From contig NZ_CADIJY010000002.1 in assembly GCF_902859735.1 (NCBI RefSeq), positions 124,001 to 188,000 on the forward strand: a stretch of 64,000 nucleotides of DNA. The letters run 5' to 3'. The notes beneath the pieces are model-generated. The model was not told where the DNA came from, searched no databases, and saw only the letters and a list, made by a program, of their open reading frames with translations. A program made the position numbers and the translations under genes. Numbering within the stretch: position 1 is the stretch's first letter; every line of letters starts with the position of its first letter. Positions 9,010-17,208 of this stretch are shown piece by piece. Source of the stretch: Achromobacter aegrifaciens. GTDB lineage: Bacteria > Pseudomonadota > Gammaproteobacteria > Burkholderiales > Burkholderiaceae_B.

Positions 9010-10299
9010 ATGTCTCAAACTCCCACCCACGCATTGCCGTCTTATCTGAACGCCGAGGACCTCGGCCCCTGGGGCAACTATCTGCAACAAGTCGACCGGG
9101 TCACCCCGTATCTTGGTTCGCTGGCGCGTTGGGTCGAGACCCTGAAGCGCCCGAAGCGTTCCCTGATCGTCGATGTGCCGATCGAACTCGACAACGGCAG
9201 CATTGCCCACTTCGAGGGCTACCGCGTCCAGCACAACACCTCGCGCGGCCCCGGCAAGGGCGGCGTGCGTTTCCACCAGGACGTCACGCTCTCCGAAGTG
9301 ATGGCGCTGGCAGCCTGGATGTCGATCAAGAACGCTGCGGTGAACCTGCCTTACGGCGGCGCCAAGGGCGGCGTGCGCGTCGATCCGCGCAAGCTGTCGG
9401 CCTCCGAACTCGAGCGCATGACGCGCCGCTACACCTCGGAAATCGGCGTCATCATCGGACCGTCCAAGGACATCCCGGCGCCTGACGTGAACACCAACGC
9501 CCAGACCATGGCCTGGATGATGGACACGTACTCCATGAACGAAGGCGCCACCGCCACCGGCGTGGTCACCGGCAAGCCGATCGCGCTGGGCGGCAGCCTG
9601 GGCCGCGTGGAAGCCACCGGCCGCGGCGTGTTCGTGGTGGGCTGCGAAGCCGCGCGCGATCTCAACATCGACGTGTCCAAGGCGCGCGTGGTGGTGCAGG
9701 GCTTCGGCAACGTGGGCGGCACCGCCGCCCGCCTGTTCCATGAAGCCGGCGCCAAGGTCATCGCCGCGCAGGACCACACCGGCACCGTCCACAATCCCGC
9801 GGGCCTGGACGTGCACAAGCTGCTGTCCTACGTGTCGCAACATGGCGGCGTGGGCGGCTTCTCCGGCGGCCAGGCGATGGACAAGAACGAGTTCTGGACG
9901 CTGGAAACCGAATTCCTGATCCCGGCCGCCCTGGAAAGCCAGATCACCGTCGACAACGCCGCCAAGGTGCGCGCGAAGATCGTCGTGGAAGGCGCCAACG
10001 GCCCGACCACGCCGGAAGCCGACGACATCCTGGCCGAACATGGCGTCTACGTGGTGCCGGACGTGCTGGCCAATGCCGGCGGCGTGACGGTCAGCTACTT
10101 CGAATGGGTGCAGGACTTCTCCAGCTTCTTCTGGAGCGAGGACGAGATCAACCAGCGCCTGGAGCGCCTGATGCGCGAAGCCTACGCGTCGGTGTCGCAA
10201 GTGGCCAAGGAACACAAGGTCACCCTGCGCACGGCGGCGTTCATCGTCGCATGCACGCGCATCCTGCAAGCGCGCCAGGTGCGCGGCCTGTACCCCTGA
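9010..10299 (+). CDS. gdhA: Glutamate dehydrogenase (Glu/Leu/Phe/Val dehydrogenase family)
   Basis: Cytoplasmic NAD(P)-dependent glutamate dehydrogenase, interconverting glutamate and 2-oxoglutarate plus ammonia; 429 aa from the ATG at 9010, which has CAGGAG 9 bases upstream (GTG 8971 and ATG 8980 are in frame but lack such a site). Substrate motifs [11 protein letters not shown] and [14 protein letters not shown] contain the catalytic lysine, and the Rossmann motif [17 protein letters not shown] follows. The C-terminal [15 protein letters not shown] block is typical of hexameric bacterial and archaeal enzymes. It stands alone between two hairpins. Functionally it would consume the glutamate made by the HutG unit upstream. 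Confidence 0.92.
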   Translation: MSQTPTHALPSYLNAEDLGPWGNYLQQVDRVTPYLGSLARWVETLKRPKRSLIVDVPIELDNGSIAHFEGYRVQHNTSRGPGKGGVRFHQDVTLSEVMALAAWMSIKNAAVNLPYGGAKGGVRVDPRKLSASELERMTRRYTSEIGVIIGPSKDIPAPDVNTNAQTMAWMMDTYSMNEGATATGVVTGKPIALGGSLGRVEATGRGVFVVGCEAARDLNIDVSKARVVVQGFGNVGGTAARLFHEAGAKVIAAQDHTGTVHNPAGLDVHKLLSYVSQHGGVGGFSGGQAMDKNEFWTLETEFLIPAALESQITVDNAAKVRAKIVVEGANGPTTPEADDILAEHGVYVVPDVLANAGGVTVSYFEWVQDFSSFFWSEDEINQRLERLMREAYASVSQVAKEHKVTLRTAAFIVACTRILQARQVRGLYP

Positions 10300-10357
10300 T
10301 ACCCGATACGGCGGGGCGTCTCCGGACGTCACGCCGAGGAGGGCAGGAGACAAAAAC

Positions 10358-10385
10358 GGAAATCGCCCCGCAAGGGGCGATTTCC
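10358..10385. terminator. Hairpin downstream of gdhA
   Basis: A perfect 12-bp stem with a GCAA tetraloop lies 58 bases after the gdhA stop. On the plus strand only ATTT follows it, while on the minus strand the flank is GTTTTTG, so as a classical terminator it points better leftward. It probably still marks the end of gdhA mRNA. Confidence 0.6.
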
Positions 10386-10650
10386 ATTTGCGTGGCTGCA
10401 AGCGCATCACGTTGCGCGCATGGATAGCACACCGACATTGCAGGCCTGCGGGCGCCGCGCCCTACGTGGGGGCTGTCGGCAGGACGCCACATCCCCCTCA
10501 CTTTTTTGCGGCCTAGGGAATTTCCCAGCTTGCGTTACAAGAACTGACACATTGCGTCCCTAGAATTCGTTCCTGCCATGCGCCGAGCGCGCCGCACGCG
10601 ATGCGTGCCAGCCCGGATGCGCATGTCTGTTCAATCAATGGGAATTTGCA
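10386..10650 (+). other. Porin upstream region
   Basis: About 265 bases with no supported gene. It contains a T6 run at 10502-10507 and a TAGAAT hexamer at 10561 that could be a -10 element, but no -35 element at standard spacing is convincing. It most likely holds the porin promoter and untranslated leader. Confidence 0.4.
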
Positions 10651-11760
10651 ATGAAAAAGACTTTGTTCGTCACCGCCATGCTGGCCGCGTTCGGCGCAAC
10701 GGCGCAAGCGGAAACCTCGGTGACGCTCTATGGCCTGATCGATACGGGTATCGGCTACCAGCGCATCAAGGGCGATGGTTACCATGAGTCCAAGGTTGGC
10801 ATGGTCAATGGCGTGTCCAGCGGTTCGCGTTGGGGCCTGCGCGGCGCCGAGGACCTGGGCGACGGCCTGAGCGCCGTGTTCACGCTGGAAAGCGGCTTCA
10901 ACTCGGCCAACGGCACGTCGGGCCAGAACAGCCGCCTGTTCGGCCGCCAAGCCACCATCGGCCTGAAGAGCACCTCGTGGGGCCTTCTGGAACTGGGTCG
11001 TCAGACCAACATCGCCTCGAAGTACTTCGCCGCGATCGATCCGTTCGGCGGCAGCTACGGCCAGGCCAACGTCGGCGTGGCCTTCAGCGCCGCCAACACG
11101 GTCCGCTACGACAACATGGTGCAGTACTCGACGCCGTCGTTCAGCGGCCTGCAGTTCGGCATCGGCTACTCGTTCAATGCCTCCGACACGACCACCGCGC
11201 AGACCGGCTTCAAGACCGCCGACAATACCCGCGCCATCACGACCGGCCTGCGCTATGTCAGCGGCCCGGTGAACGTGGCGCTGACGTATGACCAGCTGAA
11301 CCCCGCGAACCAGTTGAACACCGACGCCACGCCCAAGTCGTGGATGATCGGCGGTTCGTACGACTTCGAAGTGCTGAAGCTGGCGCTGGCCTACGGCCAG
11401 ACGCGTGACGGCTGGTTCACCGGCCAGGGCGCCAATGCCTTCGGCAGCGGCAGCCCCACGGCCAAGGGCTTTGGCACCAACGTGGCGGTGTCGGGCTTCA
11501 AGGCCAATTCCTACCTGGTGGGCCTGAGCGTGCCGATCGGCGGCGCCAGCAACATCCTGGCTTCGTGGCAACGCGCCGACACCGACAGCACCAAGCTGAC
11601 CGGCGACGACGCCACCATGAACATCTACAGCCTGGGCTACACCTACAACCTGTCCAAGCGCACCAACCTGTACGCCTTGGGTTCGTATGCCACCAACTTC
11701 GCGTTCACCGACGGCGTGAAGAGCACCGTGGCCATGGTGGGCGTGCGTCACCGCTTCTAA
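10651..11760 (+). CDS. Gram-negative porin (betaproteobacterial general porin)
   Basis: Outer-membrane trimeric beta-barrel porin, 369 aa. The signal peptide ends at GATAQA before ETSVTLYGLIDTG, the conserved first strand of Neisseria/Bordetella-type porins. The SRWGLRGAEDLGDGLSAVF block and the GRQATIGLKS strand are family hallmarks, and the protein ends in an aromatic residue (VRHRF) as BAM-dependent outer-membrane proteins do. It is monocistronic, with a long upstream region and a GC hairpin after the stop. Regulation cannot be read. Confidence 0.93.
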   Translation: MKKTLFVTAMLAAFGATAQAETSVTLYGLIDTGIGYQRIKGDGYHESKVGMVNGVSSGSRWGLRGAEDLGDGLSAVFTLESGFNSANGTSGQNSRLFGRQATIGLKSTSWGLLELGRQTNIASKYFAAIDPFGGSYGQANVGVAFSAANTVRYDNMVQYSTPSFSGLQFGIGYSFNASDTTTAQTGFKTADNTRAITTGLRYVSGPVNVALTYDQLNPANQLNTDATPKSWMIGGSYDFEVLKLALAYGQTRDGWFTGQGANAFGSGSPTAKGFGTNVAVSGFKANSYLVGLSVPIGGASNILASWQRADTDSTKLTGDDATMNIYSLGYTYNLSKRTNLYALGSYATNFAFTDGVKSTVAMVGVRHRF

Positions 11761-11776
11761 GACGAGAGGCGCGCAT

Positions 11777-11798
11777 GGGCGGCGCTTGGGCGCCGCCC
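11777..11798 (+). terminator. GC hairpin after the porin gene
   Basis: A 9-bp perfect GC stem with a TTGG loop begins 17 bases after the porin stop. No T-run follows, so it may act as a mRNA 3' stabiliser or a rho-assisted terminator. Confidence 0.4.
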
Positions 11799-11957
11799 TG
11801 CCGCCGCGGTTGCACTGAGCGGACTGGGCGTCTTACCCGGCCACAGACGCGAAAAAAGCGGCCACCTCCCTAGCTCCATCCTCAGTCCGCTCAACCGAAC
11901 CCCGGCTTGCTGCCGCAGGGAGCGCCCGCGCAGGCCGCGGGCGTTTCCAGGGGCGGC

Positions 11958-12776
11958 TTATGAAGCCGGCAGCAGCTCAGGCTTCAGGATCCCGCGCAGT
12001 TCCGAATACGGAATGTTCAGCTCGGGTTCGCCATGCGAGTACGGCGCGATGGAATAGGCGTCGTACTTGACCACGATGCCCTCGCGCGTCAGCGCATAGT
12101 TATCGCTTTCCTGGAACGGCCACATCTTGTTGTAAGCCGTCGGATCGCGGCGCGCATCCGGATTGCCGGCCAGCCACTTGGCATGCGCCTGGCGCAGCGC
12201 CGCCACGTATTGCGGATGGCGGCCCGGTATCAAGGCTTCTTCCAGGCTCATCACCCGGCCGCGGCTGCGTTCCCAGTTCAGGTACTGGGTGGCCGGAATG
12301 CCGTGCGCCGCGCCAGTAAGGAATTGCTCGGTGTGCAGTTCGACGGCCACGATGTCGCCTACCGTGTCCTTCACGCTGGCCTTGAAATAGGTGGCGTCGC
12401 GCGCGCGAGCCACCGACCAGAAATACTGCGTGTATTCGGACAGCGTGTCATAGGGCCCGCGGCGGTTGGCATCGGTGCCGGTCATGTAGGCCAGCACGTG
12501 GTCTACCAGCGCGGTCAGCTTGGGGATGCCGGGAAACGCGACGCTGTCGATTTCGATGCGGGGGCAATCGCCCTCGCAGCCTGGCTTGCTGGACGCCCAC
12601 TTGATGCGCTCGGTGGACAGGTCGCCGACTTTTTCCGGCGTGGACGCCGAGGCCGGAGCCTGCGTGGCCAGGGTGATGTCCGCGGGCGGCGTACTGCCGC
12701 AGCCCGCCAAAGCCAGCAGGGCCGCGCCCAGGATGAGACCGCTTATCGCGCCTTGCGGCGTGAATGTGCGACGCAT
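11958..12776 (-). CDS. DUF3298 (RsiV-like) domain lipoprotein
   Basis: Predicted lipoprotein, 272 aa. The N-terminus has a hydrophobic stretch ending in the lipobox LALAGCGS. The C-terminal region carries the DUF3298 pattern found in RsiV and related envelope proteins: ESDNYALTREGIVVKYDAYS followed by IAPYSHGEPELNIPYSELRG. RsiV binds lysozyme and restrains a sigma factor, but no ECF sigma gene is adjacent here, so that role should not be transferred. It is the last gene of a leftward run with the lipoate ligase pair, 34 bases after lplA. Confidence 0.8.
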   Translation of the reverse strand: MRRTFTPQGAISGLILGAALLALAGCGSTPPADITLATQAPASASTPEKVGDLSTERIKWASSKPGCEGDCPRIEIDSVAFPGIPKLTALVDHVLAYMTGTDANRRGPYDTLSEYTQYFWSVARARDATYFKASVKDTVGDIVAVELHTEQFLTGAAHGIPATQYLNWERSRGRVMSLEEALIPGRHPQYVAALRQAHAKWLAGNPDARRDPTAYNKMWPFQESDNYALTREGIVVKYDAYSIAPYSHGEPELNIPYSELRGILKPELLPAS

Positions 12777-12810
12777 TGAAACTACCTCCAGAAAATCGGG
12801 GCGCGGCCGT

Positions 12811-13587
12811 TCAGGGCACCACGCCGGTCCACTCGGGCGTGGCGAACTTCTCGGCCGCCTGCGCCTGCGCGCGCGCCAGCGTGTCGCTGCCTATCTGCCC
12901 GGGGGTCAGACGGTGCAGGCCGGCAAAAGTTTCCACCATGCGGTCGATGATCACTTCCCGCGCCAGCCCGGTCTGGGTGCGCAGGGGATCGACGCGCTTC
13001 TTGGCGCTGGTGGTGCCTTTGTCGGACAGTTTTTCGCGGCCGATGCGCAGGACCTCGACCATTTTATCCGCGTCGATGTCGTAGGACATGGTGACGTGGT
13101 GCAGCACTGCGCCGCCGCGGCGCGCCTGCGCCGCGCCGCCGATCTTGCCGATGTCCGAAGCGATGTCGTTGAGCGGCTGGTACCAGGCCTTGATGCCCAG
13201 GCCCTGCAGGGCGGTCAGCACCCAGGCGTCCAGGAAGGCGTAGGACTCCTGGAAGCTCATGCCATGCACCAGCGCCTGGGGGGCGCTGAGCGAATAGGTG
13301 ATGGAGTTGCCGGGTTCCATGAACATCGCGCCGCCGCCGCTCACGCGCCGCACGACCTGGATGCCGTGGCGGCGCGCGCCTTCGGGGTCGACTTCGTTCT
13401 TCAAGGATTGGAAGCGGCCGATCACGACCGCGGGCGCGGCCCATTCCCAGATGCGCAGCGTGGGCGGACGCAGGCCGGCGCCGACCTCGTCGGTGATGAC
13501 GGCGTCCAGCGCCATGTGCAGCACCGGGTCCTGCGGCCCTTCATGGATCAGCTGCCAGTCGTAGTCGTTCCAGTCGGTGCGCGTCAT
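12811..13587 (-). CDS. lplA: Lipoate-protein ligase A, catalytic subunit of a split enzyme
   Basis: Ligase of the LplA/LipB/BPL fold, 258 aa, that adenylates lipoate and attaches it to lysines of E2 and H proteins. The lipoyl-AMP binding loop RRVSGGGAMF and the conserved lysine motif GKIGGAAQ are intact. It lacks the C-terminal accessory domain of E. coli LplA; that domain is encoded just upstream by the overlapping 91-codon gene (ATGA overlap at 13584-13587). This two-protein layout resembles LplA/LplB of Thermoplasma. Octanoyltransferase-like activity is an alternative. Confidence 0.82.
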   Translation of the reverse strand: MTRTDWNDYDWQLIHEGPQDPVLHMALDAVITDEVGAGLRPPTLRIWEWAAPAVVIGRFQSLKNEVDPEGARRHGIQVVRRVSGGGAMFMEPGNSITYSLSAPQALVHGMSFQESYAFLDAWVLTALQGLGIKAWYQPLNDIASDIGKIGGAAQARRGGAVLHHVTMSYDIDADKMVEVLRIGREKLSDKGTTSAKKRVDPLRTQTGLAREVIIDRMVETFAGLHRLTPGQIGSDTLARAQAQAAEKFATPEWTGVVP

Positions 13588-13859
13588 GCCAGCGCCCTCC
13601 GCAGCACCACGGCAACGGCCTCGGCCGAGAAGCCGAACATTTCGGCATCGGCGGGCAGGGCCGATTGCACAGCCAGCGCCAGTTCCAGTTCGCCGGCGTC
13701 GGCCGGCAGGCCGTTCAGGCCGCTATTGATGGCGTCCAGCGCCTCGGGCGGCTCAAGAAAAAAGTCGCCGCTGATGCGCACGTCGGCCAGGCGGCCGTCG
13801 CGCACTTCCAGATCCGCGACGACCAGTTTGCCGCCGGGGACTTTGTATTCGCCATGCAT
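13584..13859 (-). CDS. Lipoate-protein ligase accessory (C-terminal-type) protein
   Basis: Small protein of 91 aa beginning MHGEYKVPGGKLVVADLEV. This opening (KVPGGKLV) and the FFLEPPEALDAIN segment match the accessory domain of bacterial LplA, known as a separate LplB subunit in Thermoplasma, which is needed for lipoate adenylation. The start at 13859 is preceded by AAGGAG at good distance; an upstream ATG at 13886 would add nine residues without such a site. It overlaps lplA by 4 bases, so the two subunits would be made together. Confidence 0.75.
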   Translation of the reverse strand: MHGEYKVPGGKLVVADLEVRDGRLADVRISGDFFLEPPEALDAINSGLNGLPADAGELELALAVQSALPADAEMFGFSAEAVAVVLRRALA

Positions 13860-13889
13860 GGGCGCTCCTTGCTGTATCAGTACCAAAAA

Positions 13890-14354
13890 CTACAGGCTGA
13901 GCTTCATGCCGTCATGGCTGGCTTTGAAGCCCAGGCTTTCATAGAACCTGCGCGCGTCGGGCCGGGCGCGGTCCGTGGTCAGCTGCACCAGGCTGCAGCC
14001 CTGGATGCGGCATTGCTCGATCGCCCATTCGAACATCTTGCGTCCGAGGCCCGCGCCGCGCGACGACGAGGCGATGCGCACGCTCTCGATCTGTCCGCGC
14101 CATTGGCCCAGCCGCGACAGGCCGGGTATGAACGATAACTGCAAACAGCCGACCAGGTTCGAGTCCTGCTCGACCACGGCCAGGAATTGATTGGGGTCCT
14201 GGCCGATTGCGGCAAAGGCGGCAGCATAGCGCGGGTCCAGCGGCAGCGCGGGATTCTCGCGCGTGGCGCCGAGTTCATCGTCGGCCAGCAGGGCGACGAT
14301 GGCCGGCAGATCCCCCAGGCGCGCGCGGCGGAAAACCAGTTGCGGGTCGGGCAT
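13890..14354 (-). CDS. GNAT-family N-acetyltransferase
   Basis: Acyl-CoA-dependent acetyltransferase, 154 aa. It starts MPDPQLVFRRARLGDLPAIV, the usual first strand and helix of GNATs. The acetyl-CoA binding loop is in VRIASSSRGAGLGRKMFEWA (R/Q-x-x-G-x-G/A pattern), and the C-terminal DRARPDARRFYESLGF motif is typical. The substrate is unknown. It lies 30 bases upstream of the lipoate ligase pair and 10 bases after the glutathione transferase gene, so it is probably co-transcribed with both. Confidence 0.85.
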   Translation of the reverse strand: MPDPQLVFRRARLGDLPAIVALLADDELGATRENPALPLDPRYAAAFAAIGQDPNQFLAVVEQDSNLVGCLQLSFIPGLSRLGQWRGQIESVRIASSSRGAGLGRKMFEWAIEQCRIQGCSLVQLTTDRARPDARRFYESLGFKASHDGMKLSL

Positions 14355-14364
14355 GGCGGCTCCT

Positions 14365-15066
14365 TCAGCGGGTGGTGTTCTGGGCGGTCTGGCCGAACAG
14401 GATGCGGCGCGATTCCTCGTCGCTGATGGACGGCGCCGTGTTGATGGTGTCGGCCAGGGCATAGGCGCGCTGCGTGGCGGGGCGGGCCGCGATGGCGTCG
14501 AACCAGCGCTTGAGGTGCGGGAACTCGTTCAGGTCCTGCCCCTGCTTGGCGTGCGGCACGATCCAGGGATAGGCCGCCATGTCGGCGATGGAATAGTCGC
14601 CGGCGACGAACTCGCGGTCCGCCAGGCGCTTGTTCAGCACGCCGTAGAGGCGGTTCGTTTCCTTGACGTAGCGGTCGATGGCGTAAGGGATGCGCTCTTG
14701 CGCGTAGCCGGAAAAGTGGTGGTTCTGGCCGGCCATGGGACCCAGGCCGCCCATCTGCCAGAAGAGCCATTGCGACACTTCAGCGCGGCCGCGCACGTCG
14801 GCGGGCAGGAATCGGCCGGTTTTCTCGGCCAGATACAGCAGGATGGCGCCCGACTCGAACAGCGAGATCGGCGCGCCGCCGCCGGCCGGGGCCTGGTCGA
14901 CGATGGCGGGAATGCGGTTGTTCGGGGCAATGGCCAGGAACTCGGGCTTGAACTGATCGCCGCGGCTGATGTTCACCGGATGGATCTTGTAGGGCAGGCC
15001 GGTTTCTTCGAGGAACAGCGTGATCTTGTGGCCGTTGGGGGTGGTCCAGTAGTAGAGATCGATCAT
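14365..15066 (-). CDS. Glutathione S-transferase, YfcG/Ure2p-like
   Basis: Cytosolic glutathione transferase fold, 233 aa from the ATG at 15066. The N-terminal thioredoxin-like domain begins MIDLYYWTTPNGHKITLFLE; the TTPNGHK turn is characteristic of the YfcG/YghU (nu-class) proteins, which act as glutathione-dependent disulfide-bond reductases. The glutathione gamma-glutamyl contact SLFESGAILLYLAEK and the Pro in NNRIPAIVD are present, and the C-terminal all-helical domain follows. First gene of the probable GST-GNAT-lipoate ligase unit. Confidence 0.88.
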   Translation of the reverse strand: MIDLYYWTTPNGHKITLFLEETGLPYKIHPVNISRGDQFKPEFLAIAPNNRIPAIVDQAPAGGGAPISLFESGAILLYLAEKTGRFLPADVRGRAEVSQWLFWQMGGLGPMAGQNHHFSGYAQERIPYAIDRYVKETNRLYGVLNKRLADREFVAGDYSIADMAAYPWIVPHAKQGQDLNEFPHLKRWFDAIAARPATQRAYALADTINTAPSISDEESRRILFGQTAQNTTR

Positions 15067-15204
15067 GGGATGTCCTGTGCGTCGCGCCGGCGGCGGCCGG
15101 CGCAGGGAAAGGCCATGATAGCGGGGCCGGCTTCGCGCCGGCCCCAATAACCGGGGGGCGGGTACGGGTTTGCCCCGGGGGCTTGCCCTGGCAGCGGCCC
15201 GCGT

Positions 15205-16110
15205 TCAGGCCGTGCCCGCGCGCGGCCGCCCCGGCAGGCGCCAGCTCCAGTTCAGGCTCACGCCCGCCGCCGCCAGGAAGATCATGGCCACGCCCGCGAT
15301 CTGCGTGGCGTCCATGCGGTGGCCGTAGACCATGAAGTCCAGCAGGATCGCGACGGCAGGATAGATGAAGCTCAATGCGGCGGTGGACGTGGTAGGCAGC
15401 TTCTGGATGGCCGAATACATCAGGATGTACATCAGGCAGGTGTGGATCAGCCCCAGGGCCACCAGGTAGCCCCATTGCAGCGGCGCGGCGGGCAGGGCGT
15501 TGAAGTCCGCCATGGGCAGCAGCATCACCGCGCCCAGCGTCACCTGCACCAGCGCCAGCACCTGCGGCGGAATGTGCTTGAGCCGCTTGACGATGATGGC
15601 GGTGACGCCATAGAGCGCCGCCGCGCCCAGCCCCAGCATCAGCCCCGACAGATAGGCGCGGCCGTCCGCGCCGCCAGCTTCGGACAGGCGCAGCACCAGC
15701 ATCAGGCCGGCGAAGGCCAGCACCGACCAGGCCAGCTTGCCGCGCGTGGGCCGCTCGCCCAGGAACAGCACGCCCAGGCCGATCAGGAAGAAGGGCTGCA
15801 CGTTGTAGACCGCGGTGGCCAGCGAAATGGACGCCAGCCGATAGGCGGAAAACAGCAGCACCCAGTTCAGCACCAGCGCGGCGCCCGCGGCCAGGGCCAG
15901 CATCAGCGTGCGGGCGGTGAACAGGCCCGGCTTGAGCAGGCCGCGCGCCCAGCAATACACAAACAGGGAGAGGGCGCCGAACACGCAGCGGAAGAAGACC
16001 ACGTTCCAGGCGCTTTGCCCCGACTCCAGCACAAACACGCCCAGGGTGCCGGACAGGGTCATCGCCGCGGCCATCTGGGCCAGGCCCACGCGTTCTGATG
16101 AGGGATTCAT
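15205..16110 (-). CDS. EamA/DMT-family transporter
   Basis: Inner-membrane exporter of the drug/metabolite superfamily, 301 aa, with about ten predicted helices in two EamA repeats (first from MTLSGTLGVFVLESG, second from AYLSGLMLGLGAAALYG). The FFRCVFGALSLFVYCW helix and the SFIYPAVAILLDFMVYG helix are typical. It is divergent from an Lrp-family regulator across 121 bases, a common layout in which Lrp controls an amino-acid exporter. The substrate is probably an amino acid or metabolite. Confidence 0.88.
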   Translation of the reverse strand: MNPSSERVGLAQMAAAMTLSGTLGVFVLESGQSAWNVVFFRCVFGALSLFVYCWARGLLKPGLFTARTLMLALAAGAALVLNWVLLFSAYRLASISLATAVYNVQPFFLIGLGVLFLGERPTRGKLAWSVLAFAGLMLVLRLSEAGGADGRAYLSGLMLGLGAAALYGVTAIIVKRLKHIPPQVLALVQVTLGAVMLLPMADFNALPAAPLQWGYLVALGLIHTCLMYILMYSAIQKLPTTSTAALSFIYPAVAILLDFMVYGHRMDATQIAGVAMIFLAAAGVSLNWSWRLPGRPRAGTA

Positions 16111-16231
16111 GAGGTTCTCCAGGGCCTTGCGGCTACGATATTCGATGGAGAAATTATCCCAGGCGGATCAAGCTGGTTATATGATGTTGATGTGGTGAAT
16201 CGATTCCGAAACCTTTGTTTAGGTGGAATTT

Positions 16232-16699
16232 ATGCAAAACGACCTAAAAAGTGAAAACCCGGTCCTGGACGGTATCGACCGCCGCCTGGTGGAGATGCTG
16301 ACCACCAATGCGCGCACCACCACGGCCGACCTGGCGCGCCAGGTCGGGATGTCCGCGCCCAGCGTCGCGGACCGCCTGCGGCGGCTGGAAGAATCGGGCG
16401 TGATCCGGGCCTACACCCTGGACGTGGACCCGGTCGCGTTGGGCTACGCGCTGGAGGCCATCGTCCGCATCCGCCCCTTGCCCGGGCAGCTGCGCCACGT
16501 GGAAGGCCTGATCCAGCAGATTCCGGAATTCGTGGAATGCGACAAGGTGACGGGCGACGATTGCTTCATCGCCCGCGTGGTGCTGCGCTCGATCTCGCAT
16601 CTGGACGGCATCCTGGAGCGCGTGACCGAATTTGCGGAAACCAATACCGCCATCGTCAAGTCCCACACGGTGCGCCGCCGGCTGCCGCCGCTGCGCTGA
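16232..16699 (+). CDS. Lrp/AsnC-family transcriptional regulator
   Basis: Feast/famine regulator, 155 aa from the ATG at 16232 (a GTG at 16223 is in frame but overlaps the TAGGTGG ribosome site). The N-terminal helix-turn-helix is LDGIDRRLVEMLTTNARTTT followed by ADLARQVGMSAPSVADRL. The C-terminal RAM/AsnC effector domain has ALEAIVRIRPLPGQL and VTGDDCFIARV. It is divergent from the EamA transporter and probably regulates it with an amino acid as effector. Confidence 0.92.
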   Translation: MQNDLKSENPVLDGIDRRLVEMLTTNARTTTADLARQVGMSAPSVADRLRRLEESGVIRAYTLDVDPVALGYALEAIVRIRPLPGQLRHVEGLIQQIPEFVECDKVTGDDCFIARVVLRSISHLDGILERVTEFAETNTAIVKSHTVRRRLPPLR

Positions 16700-16707
16700 C
16701 GCGCGGC

Positions 16708-17199
16708 TCAGACCGGCGCGGACAGCGCCTTTTCGATGTCGTCCTTGATGCCGGCCGGGGTATCGGTGGGCGCGTAGCGCTTGATGACCTGGCCGTCGCG
16801 GCCCACCAGGAACTTGGTGAAGTTCCACTTGATGCCCTCGGTGCCGAAGACGCCGGGCTTCTCGCCCTTGAGCCAGCGGTAGAGCGGGTGGGCGTCCTCG
16901 CCGTTGACGTTGATCTTGGCGTAGAGCGGAAAGGTGATGTCGTACTGCGTGCTGCAGAAATTGCGGATTTCGGCTTCGTCGCCGGGTTCCTGGTGGCCGA
17001 ACTGGTCGCAAGGAAAGCCCAGCACCGCGAAACCATCGTCGTGGAACGAGCGGTAGAGTTCTTCCAGGCCGGCGTACTGCGGCGTAAAGCCGCATTTGGA
17101 GGCCACGTTCACCACCAGCAGCACGCGGCCGCGGTACGTGTCCAGGGACTGTTCCGTGCCGTCGATGGCGCGGGCGGAAAAATCGTAGAGGGTGCTCAT
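16708..17199 (-). CDS. Glutathione peroxidase (cysteine type, BtuE/Gpx)
   Basis: Peroxidase of the GPx fold, 163 aa. Peroxidatic cysteine in NVASKCGFTPQY, glutamine in LGFPCDQFGHQEPG and the tryptophan/asparagine motif KWNFTKFLV complete the catalytic tetrad with Cys in place of selenocysteine. Such bacterial enzymes often use thioredoxin rather than glutathione. AAGGAG stands 6 bases before the ATG. It is convergent with the Lrp gene (8-base gap) and probably co-transcribed with the MFS gene upstream. Confidence 0.93.
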   Translation of the reverse strand: MSTLYDFSARAIDGTEQSLDTYRGRVLLVVNVASKCGFTPQYAGLEELYRSFHDDGFAVLGFPCDQFGHQEPGDEAEIRNFCSTQYDITFPLYAKINVNGEDAHPLYRWLKGEKPGVFGTEGIKWNFTKFLVGRDGQVIKRYAPTDTPAGIKDDIEKALSAPV

Positions 17200-17208
17200 G
17201 CGGGCTCC

